NCBI GenBank assembly: GCA_025056455.1
Contig: JANWVY010000008.1
Location: 62,001-126,000 of the forward strand
DNA from: Bryobacteraceae bacterium
GTDB lineage: Bacteria; Acidobacteriota; Terriglobia; Bryobacterales; Bryobacteraceae
Length of the DNA stretch: 64,000 nt
Direction of reading: 5' to 3'
The notes under the pieces: model-generated
Databases searched by the model: none
What the model was told of the DNA's origin: nothing
The model's input: the letters and a program-made list of their open reading frames with translations, nothing else
Part shown: positions 34,979 to 43,297 of the stretch, piece after piece
Layout: each line of letters starts with the position of its first letter
How positions within the stretch are numbered: the first letter of the stretch is position 1
Translations under genes and position numbers: made by a program

Positions 34979-35718
34979 ACTCGCGAGACGAACTCTCCGA
35001 TCTGTTGGAGCTGTACGCACTCGGTTTGCTTGAAGAGCCGGAACGCTCACGTGTGGAGGAACTTTTGCAGTCGGCTTCTCCGGAGTTGCTGGCGCGATGG
35101 AAGGAGGCGTTAGAGACCAACGCCATTCTAACCGCTGCAGTTCCCCTTGTGGAACCACCTCCTAGTTTGCGACAACGAATTCTGGCTTCTGTGGGTGCGA
35201 CTCAACGTGCGGTTTGGAAATGGGCATGGGCCGCACTCGTGGCCGCTTCCCTGAGCTTGTGCGTCTATTGGGGTGAGCAGGCGCGCCAGCGTGGGCAGCA
35301 ACTGGCCCGGCTCAGAGCGGACTTGGAGTCGACACTTGCTCAAGCGGCGCGGAGCAACGCGGATTTAGAGCAGTTGCGTAAGCTGCTAGGTTTCTTAAAC
35401 GCGGCGGAGACTCGCGTGGTGAGCTTTGGCCCCCAGCAGCGAATGCCCCAAGGCCGCGTCTTACTGCACCCGTCGCGGGGCGTTGCGTTGATCGCCTCGA
35501 ACCTGCCCCCAGCGCCCGCGGGACGGATTTATGAAATGTGGCTCCTCAAAAAAGGACAGGCCGTCCCAGCCGGACTTTTCCAGTCCTCTTCAGATGGGAC
35601 CGCCATTCACATTCATCTGACTCCCGTACCCCTAGATGTAAAGATCGCCGTAACGGTGGAACCGGAGTCGGGTTCCCCCGAGCCCACTTCAACACCCTTG
35701 TTTATAGCAGGCCTCTAG
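34975..35718 (+). CDS. Membrane anti-sigma factor (RskA-like)
   Basis: 247 residues: N-terminal cytoplasmic sigma-binding domain (LSDLLELYALGLLEEPERSRVEELL), one transmembrane helix (about 82-98), a coiled segment and a C-terminal periplasmic anti-sigma-K domain (YEMWLLKKGQAVPAGLF, VTVEPESGSPEPTSTP). It should hold the upstream ECF factor at the membrane until released. ATGA overlap couples translation. No zinc-binding HxxxCxxC motif is present. Confidence 0.92.
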   Translation: MNSRDELSDLLELYALGLLEEPERSRVEELLQSASPELLARWKEALETNAILTAAVPLVEPPPSLRQRILASVGATQRAVWKWAWAALVAASLSLCVYWGEQARQRGQQLARLRADLESTLAQAARSNADLEQLRKLLGFLNAAETRVVSFGPQQRMPQGRVLLHPSRGVALIASNLPPAPAGRIYEMWLLKKGQAVPAGLFQSSSDGTAIHIHLTPVPLDVKIAVTVEPESGSPEPTSTPLFIAGL

Positions 35719-35809
35719 CGCCCCTTACCTCTGCGTGAAGCGGAGAACCACGGCAAATACTCGTGGTGACGCAACTGAGGCGTGGCGGCGGCGGAACAGG
35801 CGCCCGGAT

Positions 35810-36154
35810 TTAAATCGAGGCCAGGGCTGCCTCAACCGTATCGAAAAACTGAAACACGGTGTCGAGCTTCGTGACGCGAAAGGCTGATCGCACTGCGCCC
35901 GTGGCGGCCGCCATAGCCAGCGAGGCTCCTTCCGTCGCCATCACCTTGTTATAAATGGCGATGAAACGTCCAATCCCGGTGCTGTCGATGTGAGTAAGCA
36001 GAGTAAGATCGAACACCAAGCGTTTATAGCCCGAGGCAAGGAGCGTATTCACGAGCGAATCCAATTGTGCCGTATCCTCTCCTAACATGAGCCTACCTTG
36101 GAGGCGGACGAGGACCGTGTCAGGACTGACTTCGTTGTGAGTAACAACTAACAT
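35810..36154 (-). CDS. STAS-domain anti-anti-sigma factor
   Basis: 114 residues beginning MLVVTHNEVSPDTVLVRLQG; SpoIIAA/RsbV-like fold with the phospho-acceptor serine in THIDSTGIGRFIAIYNK. It would bind an anti-sigma serine kinase when dephosphorylated. The longer frame to 36259 overlaps the ridA end and is not needed. No RsbW-type kinase lies nearby; the ECF anti-sigma factor upstream is a different type. Confidence 0.88.
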   Translation of the reverse strand: MLVVTHNEVSPDTVLVRLQGRLMLGEDTAQLDSLVNTLLASGYKRLVFDLTLLTHIDSTGIGRFIAIYNKVMATEGASLAMAAATGAVRSAFRVTKLDTVFQFFDTVEAALASI

Positions 36155-36233
36155 CGAGCCTGCACCCGCAGAAAAATTGACCGCAAACCGATCGGGGGCT
36201 TGAAAGGGAGAGATGCACTCTGCGAGCGGGCCT

Positions 36234-36614
36234 TCATTTGACAAACCCCACGGCTTCAATTTCCACCTTGACGTCGCGGGGCAGGCGCCTCACTTCCACC
36301 GTGGCCCGGGCAGGGGGATGAGCCGGGAAGTACTCCGCATACACTTCGTTCATGGCGGCAAATTCGTTCAGGTCTTGCAGGAACACAGTGGTCTTCAACA
36401 CCTGTTCCAGCGAACTGCCCGCAGCTTCCAGGATGGCCTTTAAGTTGCGCAGAACGCGGTGAGTTTGCGCTGCGATGTCGCCCCCCACCAGCTGGCCAGT
36501 CTCCGGATCCAGGGGAATTTGCCCGCTCACATAAACCAAGCCGTTATAGACGACTGCCTGGGAGTAGGGGCCGATGGCCTTTGGCGCTCCCGAGCAAGAA
36601 ATTATTTCTTTCAT
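36234..36614 (-). CDS. ridA: RidA family enamine/imine deaminase
   Basis: 126 residues, cytoplasmic trimeric Rid[27 protein letters not shown], the catalytic Arg in PPARATVEV and C-terminal VEIEAVGFV. It hydrolyses 2-aminoacrylate-type enamines released by PLP enzymes. It lies just downstream of pyrD on the same strand. A second, exported RidA-like protein is encoded at 39194. Confidence 0.95.
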   Translation of the reverse strand: MKEIISCSGAPKAIGPYSQAVVYNGLVYVSGQIPLDPETGQLVGGDIAAQTHRVLRNLKAILEAAGSSLEQVLKTTVFLQDLNEFAAMNEVYAEYFPAHPPARATVEVRRLPRDVKVEIEAVGFVK

Positions 36615-36624
36615 GCAATCCTGC

Positions 36625-37572
36625 CTAATTTTCTATCTTCGCGCAATCATTCAAGCGTAGCGTTCCAACCAATTCGCGGACGTTTTCAACGTTTTGTTCT
36701 TGCAAAAAACGGTCGAGTTCTCGAGCGATTCGGATCGGGGACTGAGGATCCCAAAAGGTAGCCGTTCCAACCTGCACGGCCGAGGCGCCGGCTATCAAAA
36801 ATTCCGCGGCGTCTTCCCCCGTAGCGATTCCTCCCATACCAAGGACCGGGATCCGAACCGTCTGAGCAACTTCATAGACCAGGCGGAGAGCAATGGGTTT
36901 GATGGCGGGGCCGGAAAGTCCGCCGAAGTTCGCGCCGAGGCGAGGACGCCTCGTGGTCGCATCAATGGCCAGCGAAACGAAGGTATTGACTAAGGAGATG
37001 GCATCCGCCCCAGAGTCTTCAGCGGCCTTGGCCAAGGGCTCGATTCGAGCCACATTTGGCGAGAGCTTGACAATCAGCGGCCGCTTTAAACCGAGGCGGC
37101 AGATGGAAGCAATCAAGGCGGCGAGGATGCTTGGGTCACTTGAGAAGAAAATGCCGCCGTGCTTCGTGTTGGGGCAAGAGACGTTGATCTCATAGCCGGC
37201 GATTCCCTCTGCGTCTTCAAGCACCCGCACCACCTCCAGATAATCTTCTGGGGCGTAGCCAAAAACATTCGCGAAGACCGGGGTCTCAAGTCCGCGCAAC
37301 TGGGGCAGCTTTTCTTCGACAAAGGCGCGTACTCCGATGTTTTGGAGACCAATACTGTTGATCATGCCGCTGTGGGTTTCCCAGATGCGCGGGGCGGGAT
37401 TGCCCGGCATGGGCTTCACCGAGAGCCCTTTGACTACAATGCCGCCGAGGGCATGAAGATCGACGACGCTCGCAAATTCAACGCCGTAGGCGAACGTGCC
37501 CGAAGCGGCAAGTACAGGGTTTTTTAAGGGGATCCCGCAGATCGATGTCGCTAGACGCGGGCAGGCAGACAT
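36625..37572 (-). CDS. pyrD: Dihydroorotate dehydrogenase, class 1B
   Basis: 315 residues, FMN-dependent TIM barrel of pyrimidine synthesis. [76 protein letters not shown] and [15 protein letters not shown] are class 1B features. ATG 37572 is preferred; the longer frame overlaps the divergent gene. The electron-transfer subunit PyrK is not in the window. Confidence 0.94.
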   Translation of the reverse strand: MSACPRLATSICGIPLKNPVLAASGTFAYGVEFASVVDLHALGGIVVKGLSVKPMPGNPAPRIWETHSGMINSIGLQNIGVRAFVEEKLPQLRGLETPVFANVFGYAPEDYLEVVRVLEDAEGIAGYEINVSCPNTKHGGIFFSSDPSILAALIASICRLGLKRPLIVKLSPNVARIEPLAKAAEDSGADAISLVNTFVSLAIDATTRRPRLGANFGGLSGPAIKPIALRLVYEVAQTVRIPVLGMGGIATGEDAAEFLIAGASAVQVGTATFWDPQSPIRIARELDRFLQEQNVENVRELVGTLRLNDCAKIEN

Positions 37573-37632
37573 CTGTTGCTTGCTGAGCTGTCCGGACTGA
37601 GGCACGTGATTCCGATTCAGTCTAGCATGGGA

Positions 37633-37638
37633 TATCAT
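37633..37638 (+). promoter_or_regulatory. -10 box of the exported PLP enzyme gene
   Basis: TATCAT followed after 7 nt by ATG 37646; no ribosome binding site, so a leaderless transcript is predicted. Confidence 0.45.
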
Positions 37639-37645
37639 CAGTCCC

Positions 37646-39178
37646 ATGGCAGAGAACCGATTGAACAGGCGGCAAGTTTTTCGCTCGGGCGCAGTGCTAG
37701 CCTGGGCGCCAGCTCAAAGGATGGCCGCATTCGCCCCAGCCGCTCCGGCAGAGGTCTACACGCGCCTTGGCGTCAAACCGTTCATCAACATGACAGCCAC
37801 CTATACGATTAACGGGGGCGCGCCTATGCTCCCCGAAGTCAAGCTGGCGATGGATGCTGCTTCGCAATGGGCGGTGAATCTGGATGAACTGATGGAGAAG
37901 GCCGGCGCCCGCGTCGCCGAATGGATGGGAGCGGAATCGGCTATTATCACCAGCGGGTGTGCAGCGGCTCTGGTGCTTGCGACCGCGGCGGCCATGACTG
38001 GCGGGGACCCGGAGAAGATGAAGCAGCTGCCGGATTCGCGCGGCCTGCCGAACGAAGTGTTGATCGCCAAACAGTCAAGAAATGATTATGACCACGCCTT
38101 CCGAGCAGCCGGGGCCAAACTGGTCGAGTTCGATCGCCGAGAAGATTTTTACCATGCGCTGAGCCGGCGTACGGCTATGGTGGCTGTTCTTGGCACCGCG
38201 GAGAGCAGGCAGCAGGTACGGCTAGAAGAACTTGCTGAAGCCGCGCACCGCCGTGGAGTGCCCGTCATCGTGGATGCGGCGGCGGAACTGCCGGTCAAGC
38301 CCAATCCGTTTCTTGCTCGCGGCGCTGATCTAGTGGCTTATAGCGGCGGCAAAATTCTGCGGGGCCCACAAAGCGCCGGTGTGCTGGCTGGCAGGAAGGA
38401 TCTTGTGGCGGCCGCCTGGTGGAACAGCTCGCCGCATCATGCACTCGGACGGGCCATGAAAGTCAGTAAAGAAGAGATCGTGGGAATGGTTACGGCTTTA
38501 GAGCTGTTCTATGGCAAGCGAAACTTAGAAGCCGAGTATGAGACGTGGCGAAGCTGGTACCGGGCGATTGCTGACGAACTGGCCAAGATTCCCGGTGTTG
38601 TAACGAAGATCAATCCGCCAGCAGGGGCGAGCCCCTTTCCCACGATGGAGGTCTCTTGGAACCCAGAGCAGCTGCCCATCACTGGCTCCGAAGTTTATGA
38701 ACAGTTGCTGAACGGAGAGCCTCGCATCATGTCCCATGCCGGTGGAGACTCAACTAGCTTTTTGATCCGGGCGGTCGCCATGCAGCCAGAACATCCAGCC
38801 ATCGTTGCCCGCAGGCTTACGGAAATTTTTCAAGCTTGCGGGAAGAAGCCCCAGCCCGCAGCGGCTCCAGCTGTCACCAACCTCACGGGAAGCTGGGAGG
38901 TGGAGTTGAAGTTCACCGCTGGTCAGGCGCAACACACTTTCCTCATCGAGCAGGATCAACAGGGAAGGATTCAAGGCCTCCACGTGGGCCTGCATGCCAA
39001 ATCACGGTTGCATGGCAAAACGGAGGGCCACCGTGTGGACTTCACCAGCATGCTCGTCGTGGAAGGGATGCGGATCCCCTACCGGTTTCATGGTTCGGTC
39101 GAGCGGGACCGCATGAGCGGGGAAGTAGAGCTCGGCGAATTTGGCAAGGCAAGATGGTTTGCAACACGGATGTTGTGA
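37646..39178 (+). CDS. Exported PLP-dependent enzyme, SelA/DgaE-like, with C-terminal beta domain
   Basis: 510 residues. A twin-arginine-like signal (NRRQVFRSGAVLAWAPA) is followed by a fold-type I PLP domain (about 35-400) with PFINMTATYTINGGA, TSGCAAAL, VIVDAAAE (Asp210) and the Schiff-base Lys236 in YSGGKILRGPQSAG. This matches the SelA-like branch that includes D-glucosaminate-6-phosphate ammonia-lyase. The last 100 residues (LTGSWEVELKF onward) form a separate, probably beta-barrel domain. Export of a PLP enzyme would need folded Tat transport. An exported RidA follows 15 nt later. Confidence 0.88.
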   Translation: MAENRLNRRQVFRSGAVLAWAPAQRMAAFAPAAPAEVYTRLGVKPFINMTATYTINGGAPMLPEVKLAMDAASQWAVNLDELMEKAGARVAEWMGAESAIITSGCAAALVLATAAAMTGGDPEKMKQLPDSRGLPNEVLIAKQSRNDYDHAFRAAGAKLVEFDRREDFYHALSRRTAMVAVLGTAESRQQVRLEELAEAAHRRGVPVIVDAAAELPVKPNPFLARGADLVAYSGGKILRGPQSAGVLAGRKDLVAAAWWNSSPHHALGRAMKVSKEEIVGMVTALELFYGKRNLEAEYETWRSWYRAIADELAKIPGVVTKINPPAGASPFPTMEVSWNPEQLPITGSEVYEQLLNGEPRIMSHAGGDSTSFLIRAVAMQPEHPAIVARRLTEIFQACGKKPQPAAAPAVTNLTGSWEVELKFTAGQAQHTFLIEQDQQGRIQGLHVGLHAKSRLHGKTEGHRVDFTSMLVVEGMRIPYRFHGSVERDRMSGEVELGEFGKARWFATRML

Positions 39179-39193
39179 GGGAAGGAGACGCAC

Positions 39194-39640
39194 TTGAGCA
39201 AGTCGAAGTCACGACGCCGCGCGCTGAGCGCTGCCGCTTTGATGCTCGCTGGATTCGCTCCGGCCGGAGCCCAATCGCCTCCACAGATCAAAAAGAAGGT
39301 GATGCCCGGGGGCGCCATCCGGTCGGGCAATTTCTTGTTTTTGAGTGGCATTGGAGGCTGGTACCCTGAACGTCGTCCGGTGCCGGGCGATATCCGTCAA
39401 CAGACGGCTGACGCCTTGGAAATTATGAAAGAAACTTTAGCCAAGGCAGGCAGCTCGCTGGACCTGGTGCTGAAAGTGCAAGTTTCCCTTGTAGATCCGG
39501 AAACCAACTGGGAGCCCATGAACGAGGTTTATAACACTTACTTCCCTAAGGACCGGCCTGTACGCTCGTATTTTGGGACAACGGGTTTCCGCCGCAAAGG
39601 CCAACTGCTTCAGATCGATTGTATTGCCTATGTCGACTGA
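39194..39640 (+). CDS. Exported RidA-family protein
   Basis: 148 residues from TTG 39194 (AAGGAG upstream). Signal peptide KSRRRALSAAALMLAGFAPAGAQS, then a RidA fold: AIRSGNFLFLSGIGGWYPE, DIRQQTADALEIMKETLAKAGSSLDLVLKVQVSL, RPVRSYFGTTGF and IDCIAYVD. The Arg in RPVRS sits where RidA has its catalytic arginine. It forms an operon with the exported PLP enzyme, and RidA's known job is clearing enamines made by PLP enzymes, so a joint periplasmic reaction is likely. Confidence 0.87.
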   Translation: MSKSKSRRRALSAAALMLAGFAPAGAQSPPQIKKKVMPGGAIRSGNFLFLSGIGGWYPERRPVPGDIRQQTADALEIMKETLAKAGSSLDLVLKVQVSLVDPETNWEPMNEVYNTYFPKDRPVRSYFGTTGFRRKGQLLQIDCIAYVD

Positions 39641-39793
39641 ATCGGGGAGGGGCCCCAGGTGTTCTGTTTAGCCGCGAAGTACTAACCCTCGGTTCTCGAA
39701 TCACCTGAATACTAAACCAGAAAACTAGAGTTCATAGGGTGTCTCGCGAATGGGACTGGTGGCCCTCCCAGCGCATGATAGATCTAACGAATC

Positions 39794-41716
39794 ATGAGCA
39801 GGCCGAAGGACTCGACTGTCCCATATCGTTCGCTCGCCACCAAGTTCTTTGTGTTCACGGCTGGTCTGCTGGTGTGGGTGGTGATGGTCCTCTTTGGGTT
39901 AGACTTCCGGCCGGAAACCGTGAACATTCCGAAAGTGCTCGGAATGACCGTTTTGGTCTTGGCGGTGGCGGCGGCGTTGTCAAAGTTCACCACGCGACTG
40001 CTGGCCCGGCCGCTCAAACTGCTGCAGGAAGGTATCACTTCGGTGATCGAGGGTCGGCCCGAGCGCATCCAGGTCAGCCGCACGGGGGATGAAATTGAGT
40101 TTCTCGGCCATAGTTTCAACAAGATGATTGACCGGCTGATCGCCAGCCAAAATGAAGTCCGGCAACATCAAGAACTTTTGGAAGAGCGCATCCGCCAGCG
40201 CACGCAGCAGCTGGAGCTAGCCATGCAACGCGCGCAGGCGGCCAATCAGGCGAAGAGCGAGTTTTTGGCGAATATGTCCCACGAGTTGCGCACGCCAATG
40301 AATGGCGTGCTGGGGATGATCGACATGGTGCTGGATAGTCCGCTCACTGCCGAACAGCGTGACCAGTTGGAAACGGCGCAGCGGTGCGCCCATTCGCTTT
40401 TGGCTTTACTCAATGACGTATTAGATTTGTCAAAGATCGAAGCTGGCAAGATGGTGCTGGAGCGGGTTCCCTTCGATCTGCGGGCGTTGCTTGACGATGT
40501 AGTCCGAGCGCAGCGGCCAAAAGCAAGCAAGAAAAACATTACACTGACGCTGGAGGTCGCCCCGGAAGCGCCGCAGCGGATTTCGGCCGATCCGCTGCGT
40601 TTGCGGCAAATTCTTTCCAACCTTCTCGACAATGCGGTCAAGTTTACCGAGTATGGTGGGGTGCGTGTCCACGTGTCGCGACGCGCCAAAGCCCACGGTG
40701 GTGACCTGGTCATTGAGGTTGCGGACACCGGTGTGGGCATCCCCGAAGACAAATTGAGCTATATCTTCGAAAAGTTCACTCAAGCGGATGGAAGCATCAG
40801 CCGCAAGTATGGCGGTACTGGTCTGGGTTTAGCGATTACCAAAAAACTGGTCGAAATGCACGGGGGCGTCGTTACGGTGGAGAGCAAAGTTGGTGCAGGC
40901 AGCACCTTCCGCGTCACTCTGCCTTCTCAGGTCTGTCTGGCGGATCAGCCGGTCGAGGCTCAGACCAGCTCGGCCACTTCCAGTAAGGCGGGAGGGGTCG
41001 TCGGTTCGCGCGCCCCGTCCATCTTGGTCGTGGAAGACAATCACGTCAATCAAAAAGTTGTGACCGCGATTTTACGCAAGAAAGGCTATCACGTCGATGT
41101 AGCCAACCACGGCCGTGAGGCCCTCGAGCTGCTTGAGTTTGTCTCCTATGGATTGGTTCTGATGGACGTACAAATGCCGGTGCTAGATGGCCTCGAAACG
41201 ACCAGACTCATCCGCCGGGACAGCCGGTTCCAGTCCTTACCAATTGTCGCCATGACGGCGCACGCCATGAGCGGAGACCGGGAACGCTGCCTGGCCGCGG
41301 GCATGAATGGTTATATTGCGAAGCCGCTTCACCCAGCTTCGCTGCTGCGCGTAGTCGAAGAGCATTTGCAGGGCAAAGAAAAACTCGAAGCCGGCGAAGG
41401 GAACCAAGCTGCGTGCGCCGAGCTGGGAGGCGACCTCCGTCGGGCGTTCTTGCAAGGCTCTCTAGAACGCGTCGAACGGTTGCAGCGCCTCGTGAAGAAG
41501 GTGGATTTTCAAAGCGTCTCGGAAGAAGCCGGTCGGATTTGTGCCTCTGCCGAAACCGTAGCGGCGACGAATGTGGCCTCCGCTGCGAAAAAGCTGGAAG
41601 CCAGCGCCAAGTGCGGAGACGCCGATGGCGTACGCGAGAATCTCCTAGCCGTAGAACAGGAACTCGAACACATTAGCAATCAGATTCAGCGCTTCTGCCA
41701 GGCGACCCGCAACTGA
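39794..41716 (+). CDS. Hybrid sensor histidine kinase with receiver and decayed Hpt
   Basis: 640 residues: two membrane helices (about 16-36, 46-66) with only a 10-residue loop, HAMP (66-120), coiled coil (120-155), HisKA with His163 ([11 protein letters not shown]), HATPase ([16 protein letters not shown]), and receiver (408-525) with Asp458 (LVLMDVQMP) and Lys510. A C-terminal helical segment (about 545-635) aligns with Hpt domains, but the histidine position holds Gly/Arg ([13 protein letters not shown]). With almost no periplasmic part it probably senses a membrane or cytoplasmic signal. Confidence 0.93.
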   Translation: MSRPKDSTVPYRSLATKFFVFTAGLLVWVVMVLFGLDFRPETVNIPKVLGMTVLVLAVAAALSKFTTRLLARPLKLLQEGITSVIEGRPERIQVSRTGDEIEFLGHSFNKMIDRLIASQNEVRQHQELLEERIRQRTQQLELAMQRAQAANQAKSEFLANMSHELRTPMNGVLGMIDMVLDSPLTAEQRDQLETAQRCAHSLLALLNDVLDLSKIEAGKMVLERVPFDLRALLDDVVRAQRPKASKKNITLTLEVAPEAPQRISADPLRLRQILSNLLDNAVKFTEYGGVRVHVSRRAKAHGGDLVIEVADTGVGIPEDKLSYIFEKFTQADGSISRKYGGTGLGLAITKKLVEMHGGVVTVESKVGAGSTFRVTLPSQVCLADQPVEAQTSSATSSKAGGVVGSRAPSILVVEDNHVNQKVVTAILRKKGYHVDVANHGREALELLEFVSYGLVLMDVQMPVLDGLETTRLIRRDSRFQSLPIVAMTAHAMSGDRERCLAAGMNGYIAKPLHPASLLRVVEEHLQGKEKLEAGEGNQAACAELGGDLRRAFLQGSLERVERLQRLVKKVDFQSVSEEAGRICASAETVAATNVASAAKKLEASAKCGDADGVRENLLAVEQELEHISNQIQRFCQATRN

Positions 41717-41752
41717 TCTCCTCTTGCCTGACCGCCTTCGTTCTCTGCCCGA

Positions 41753-41920
41753 TCAATTGGTTGAGGGCAGAGTGCCGTGCGAAACGATGTTAGCAACCTC
41801 CGCGTGGCGTACTCCGTACAACTTCTTAAGGTTGCGACAGAGTTCATCGGCTAGCTTCTCGGCCGATTCCTCTTCCTCGTGCTCGACCACAATCTTCAAG
41901 AAGATGTCACTTCGCCACAT
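41753..41920 (-). CDS. 55-residue small protein, divergent from the Cys-rich gene
   Basis: MWRSDIFLKIVVEHEEEESA is followed by EKLADELCRNLKKLYGVRHAEVANIVSHG: an alternating beta-helix-beta pattern with a balanced, protein-like composition. TATCAT lies 7 nt before the ATG, with TCGACA 16 bp further upstream, so it has its own promoter but no ribosome binding site. Its start is 23 bp from the start of the Cys-rich gene. Function unknown; possibly a small regulatory or ACT-like fold. Confidence 0.72.
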   Translation of the reverse strand: MWRSDIFLKIVVEHEEEESAEKLADELCRNLKKLYGVRHAEVANIVSHGTLPSTN

Positions 41921-41927
41921 GCCCCTA

Positions 41928-41937
41928 ATGATACGAT
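41928..41937. promoter_or_regulatory. Bidirectional leaderless promoter (ATGATACGAT)
   Basis: The decamer ATGATACGAT reads TGATACGAT on the plus strand (6 nt before GTG 41944) and TATCAT on the minus strand (7 nt before ATG 41920), the two hexamers sharing the bases TA. The entire intergenic space is 23 bp, so -35 contacts must lie in coding DNA (TCGACA at 41955-41950 for the minus gene). Confidence 0.65.
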
Positions 41938-41943
41938 ACGGAA

Positions 41944-42576
41944 GTGAAATGTCGATTGTGCGACGTGCGCAAGCCTCGCCGTTTTTGTCCTGCCATCAGA
42001 AGTGAAATTTGCGCTCTCTGTTGCGGAACGCAACGGGAAGTATCCATTTCTTGTCCGCTTGATTGTGAGTTTTTACTGGAGTCTCGGACGCGAGAAAAAC
42101 TCAGTGAGATCGAGCCAGACAAACTTCCGCACCGCGATATTCAGCTAAGCGATGAGTTCCTAGAGCGCATTGACGCACTCTTGGGCGCTGTATCGCAGAT
42201 GCTACTCTCGGCTGCCCTGTTGACTCCTGGCGCGGTTGACCGCGACATCCAAAAAGCGCTGGATGCCATGATTCAGACCTACCGCACCAAGCAAAGCGGA
42301 CTGATCTACGAAACCCGTCCCGACGATTTGGTCGCAGCAAGCCTTCAGCAGCGGTTACAAGCGGAAATCGACCGCTACGCTCAAGCTCTCACCCAGGAGC
42401 GCGGCATGACCGCCGTACGTGATGCTGATGTGCTGGGAGCCTTGGTGTTTCTCCGGCGTCTGGCGCTTTATCTGGACAATTCACGACCTCGCGGTCGAGC
42501 TTTTGTCTCTTACTTACTTCAACGGTTTCCGCCAGACCCATCAAGCGCGCGATCCACACCTGTCCTAACGGCCTAA
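41944..42576 (+). CDS. Cys-rich N-terminal zinc-binding-like protein, function unknown
   Basis: 210 residues from GTG 41944. Eight cysteines in the first 41 residues (positions 3, 6, 15, 23, 26, 27, 37 and 41; KCRLCDVRK, ICALCCGTQR, CPLDC) suggest one or two zinc sites. The rest is helical with FLERIDALLGAVSQML and DADVLGALVFLRRLALYLDN. It starts 23 bp from the divergent 55-residue gene and is predicted leaderless. No family recognised. Confidence 0.78.
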   Translation: MKCRLCDVRKPRRFCPAIRSEICALCCGTQREVSISCPLDCEFLLESRTREKLSEIEPDKLPHRDIQLSDEFLERIDALLGAVSQMLLSAALLTPGAVDRDIQKALDAMIQTYRTKQSGLIYETRPDDLVAASLQQRLQAEIDRYAQALTQERGMTAVRDADVLGALVFLRRLALYLDNSRPRGRAFVSYLLQRFPPDPSSARSTPVLTA

Positions 42577-42624
42577 GAGCCGTAGACTAGAAGTAATCTG
42601 TCTGGCAACAGCGTTTTTTGACGG

Positions 42625-43203
42625 ATGCCCGTTGAGATGCCCACCGTGAGCCATGCCGCGCCTTGGTCCCAGGACGGTTCGGCGGCGCCCGCAGCCGCGG
42701 TGGCCGTTGTCCACGCGCAAGGCCCAGAGGAGAGCGTGCTTCTGATCCAGCGAGCCCGCCGGCGGAATGATCCCTGGTCTGGGCAGTGGTCGTTTCCGGG
42801 AGGCAAACGCGATCCTCAGGACCGGGATCTCCTCGAAACCGCGCTTCGGGAATTGCAGGAGGAGTGCGAGCTCCGGCTCCTGCGAGATCAATGTGTGGCC
42901 ACGCTCGAGGTCATGTACGCAGGACGGTCTGCGGGAAGGCTGGTTGCCGTCGAGCCTTACCTGTTCCGCCTTCCGAAAGCGGTTTCGATCCAAGTCAACC
43001 CGGCTGAAGCGACCCAGGCCTTATGGCTACCCTTGTCTATCCTGCGTGATCCTTCGCGCCATCAGTTGCTGGAAGGGCCGGGAATTCCGTCTGGATGGCG
43101 GGTTCCAGGAATCCCTCTAGGAGAAGTTCCTCTATGGGGATTTACCTACCGGGTTCTCTGCGCATGGCTCGGAATCCCCATCCTGAACCAGGTTTCCTCT
43201 TAA
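42625..43203 (+). CDS. NUDIX hydrolase, CoA pyrophosphatase-like
   Basis: 192 residues. The NUDIX box is a slightly non-standard GGKRDPQDRDLLETALRELQEECEL, with the FPGGKRDPxDxDLLxTALRE layout of the CoA diphosphatase (NudL) branch, but the signature Gly near the end is Cys. LIQRARRRNDPWSGQWSFPG precedes it. Substrate uncertain. ATG 42625 chosen; 48 nt downstream of the Cys-rich gene. Confidence 0.88.
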   Translation: MPVEMPTVSHAAPWSQDGSAAPAAAVAVVHAQGPEESVLLIQRARRRNDPWSGQWSFPGGKRDPQDRDLLETALRELQEECELRLLRDQCVATLEVMYAGRSAGRLVAVEPYLFRLPKAVSIQVNPAEATQALWLPLSILRDPSRHQLLEGPGIPSGWRVPGIPLGEVPLWGFTYRVLCAWLGIPILNQVSS

Positions 43204-43241
43204 TCCCAACAAGTTCAGCTGAGCAAAGTGTGGACCTGGGC

Positions 43242-43286
43242 AAAAAAAGCCGGAGCCCGGCCCTACGGGCGGACTCCGGCGAGTTT
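43242..43286. terminator. Bidirectional terminator
   Basis: GCCGGAG (43249-43255) pairs with CTCCGGC (43274-43280), with CCCG/CGGG-type pairing inside. Seven Ts flank it on the minus strand and GAGTTTTT on the plus. It separates convergent NUDIX and TonB receptor genes. Confidence 0.88.
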
Positions 43287-43297
43287 TTGAGAGGATC

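Noticed and set aside
41724-42005. 93-residue plus-strand frame between the hybrid kinase and the Cys-rich gene
   Set aside because: Ser/Arg-rich reading opposite the 55-residue minus-strand gene, which has promoter and protein-like composition.
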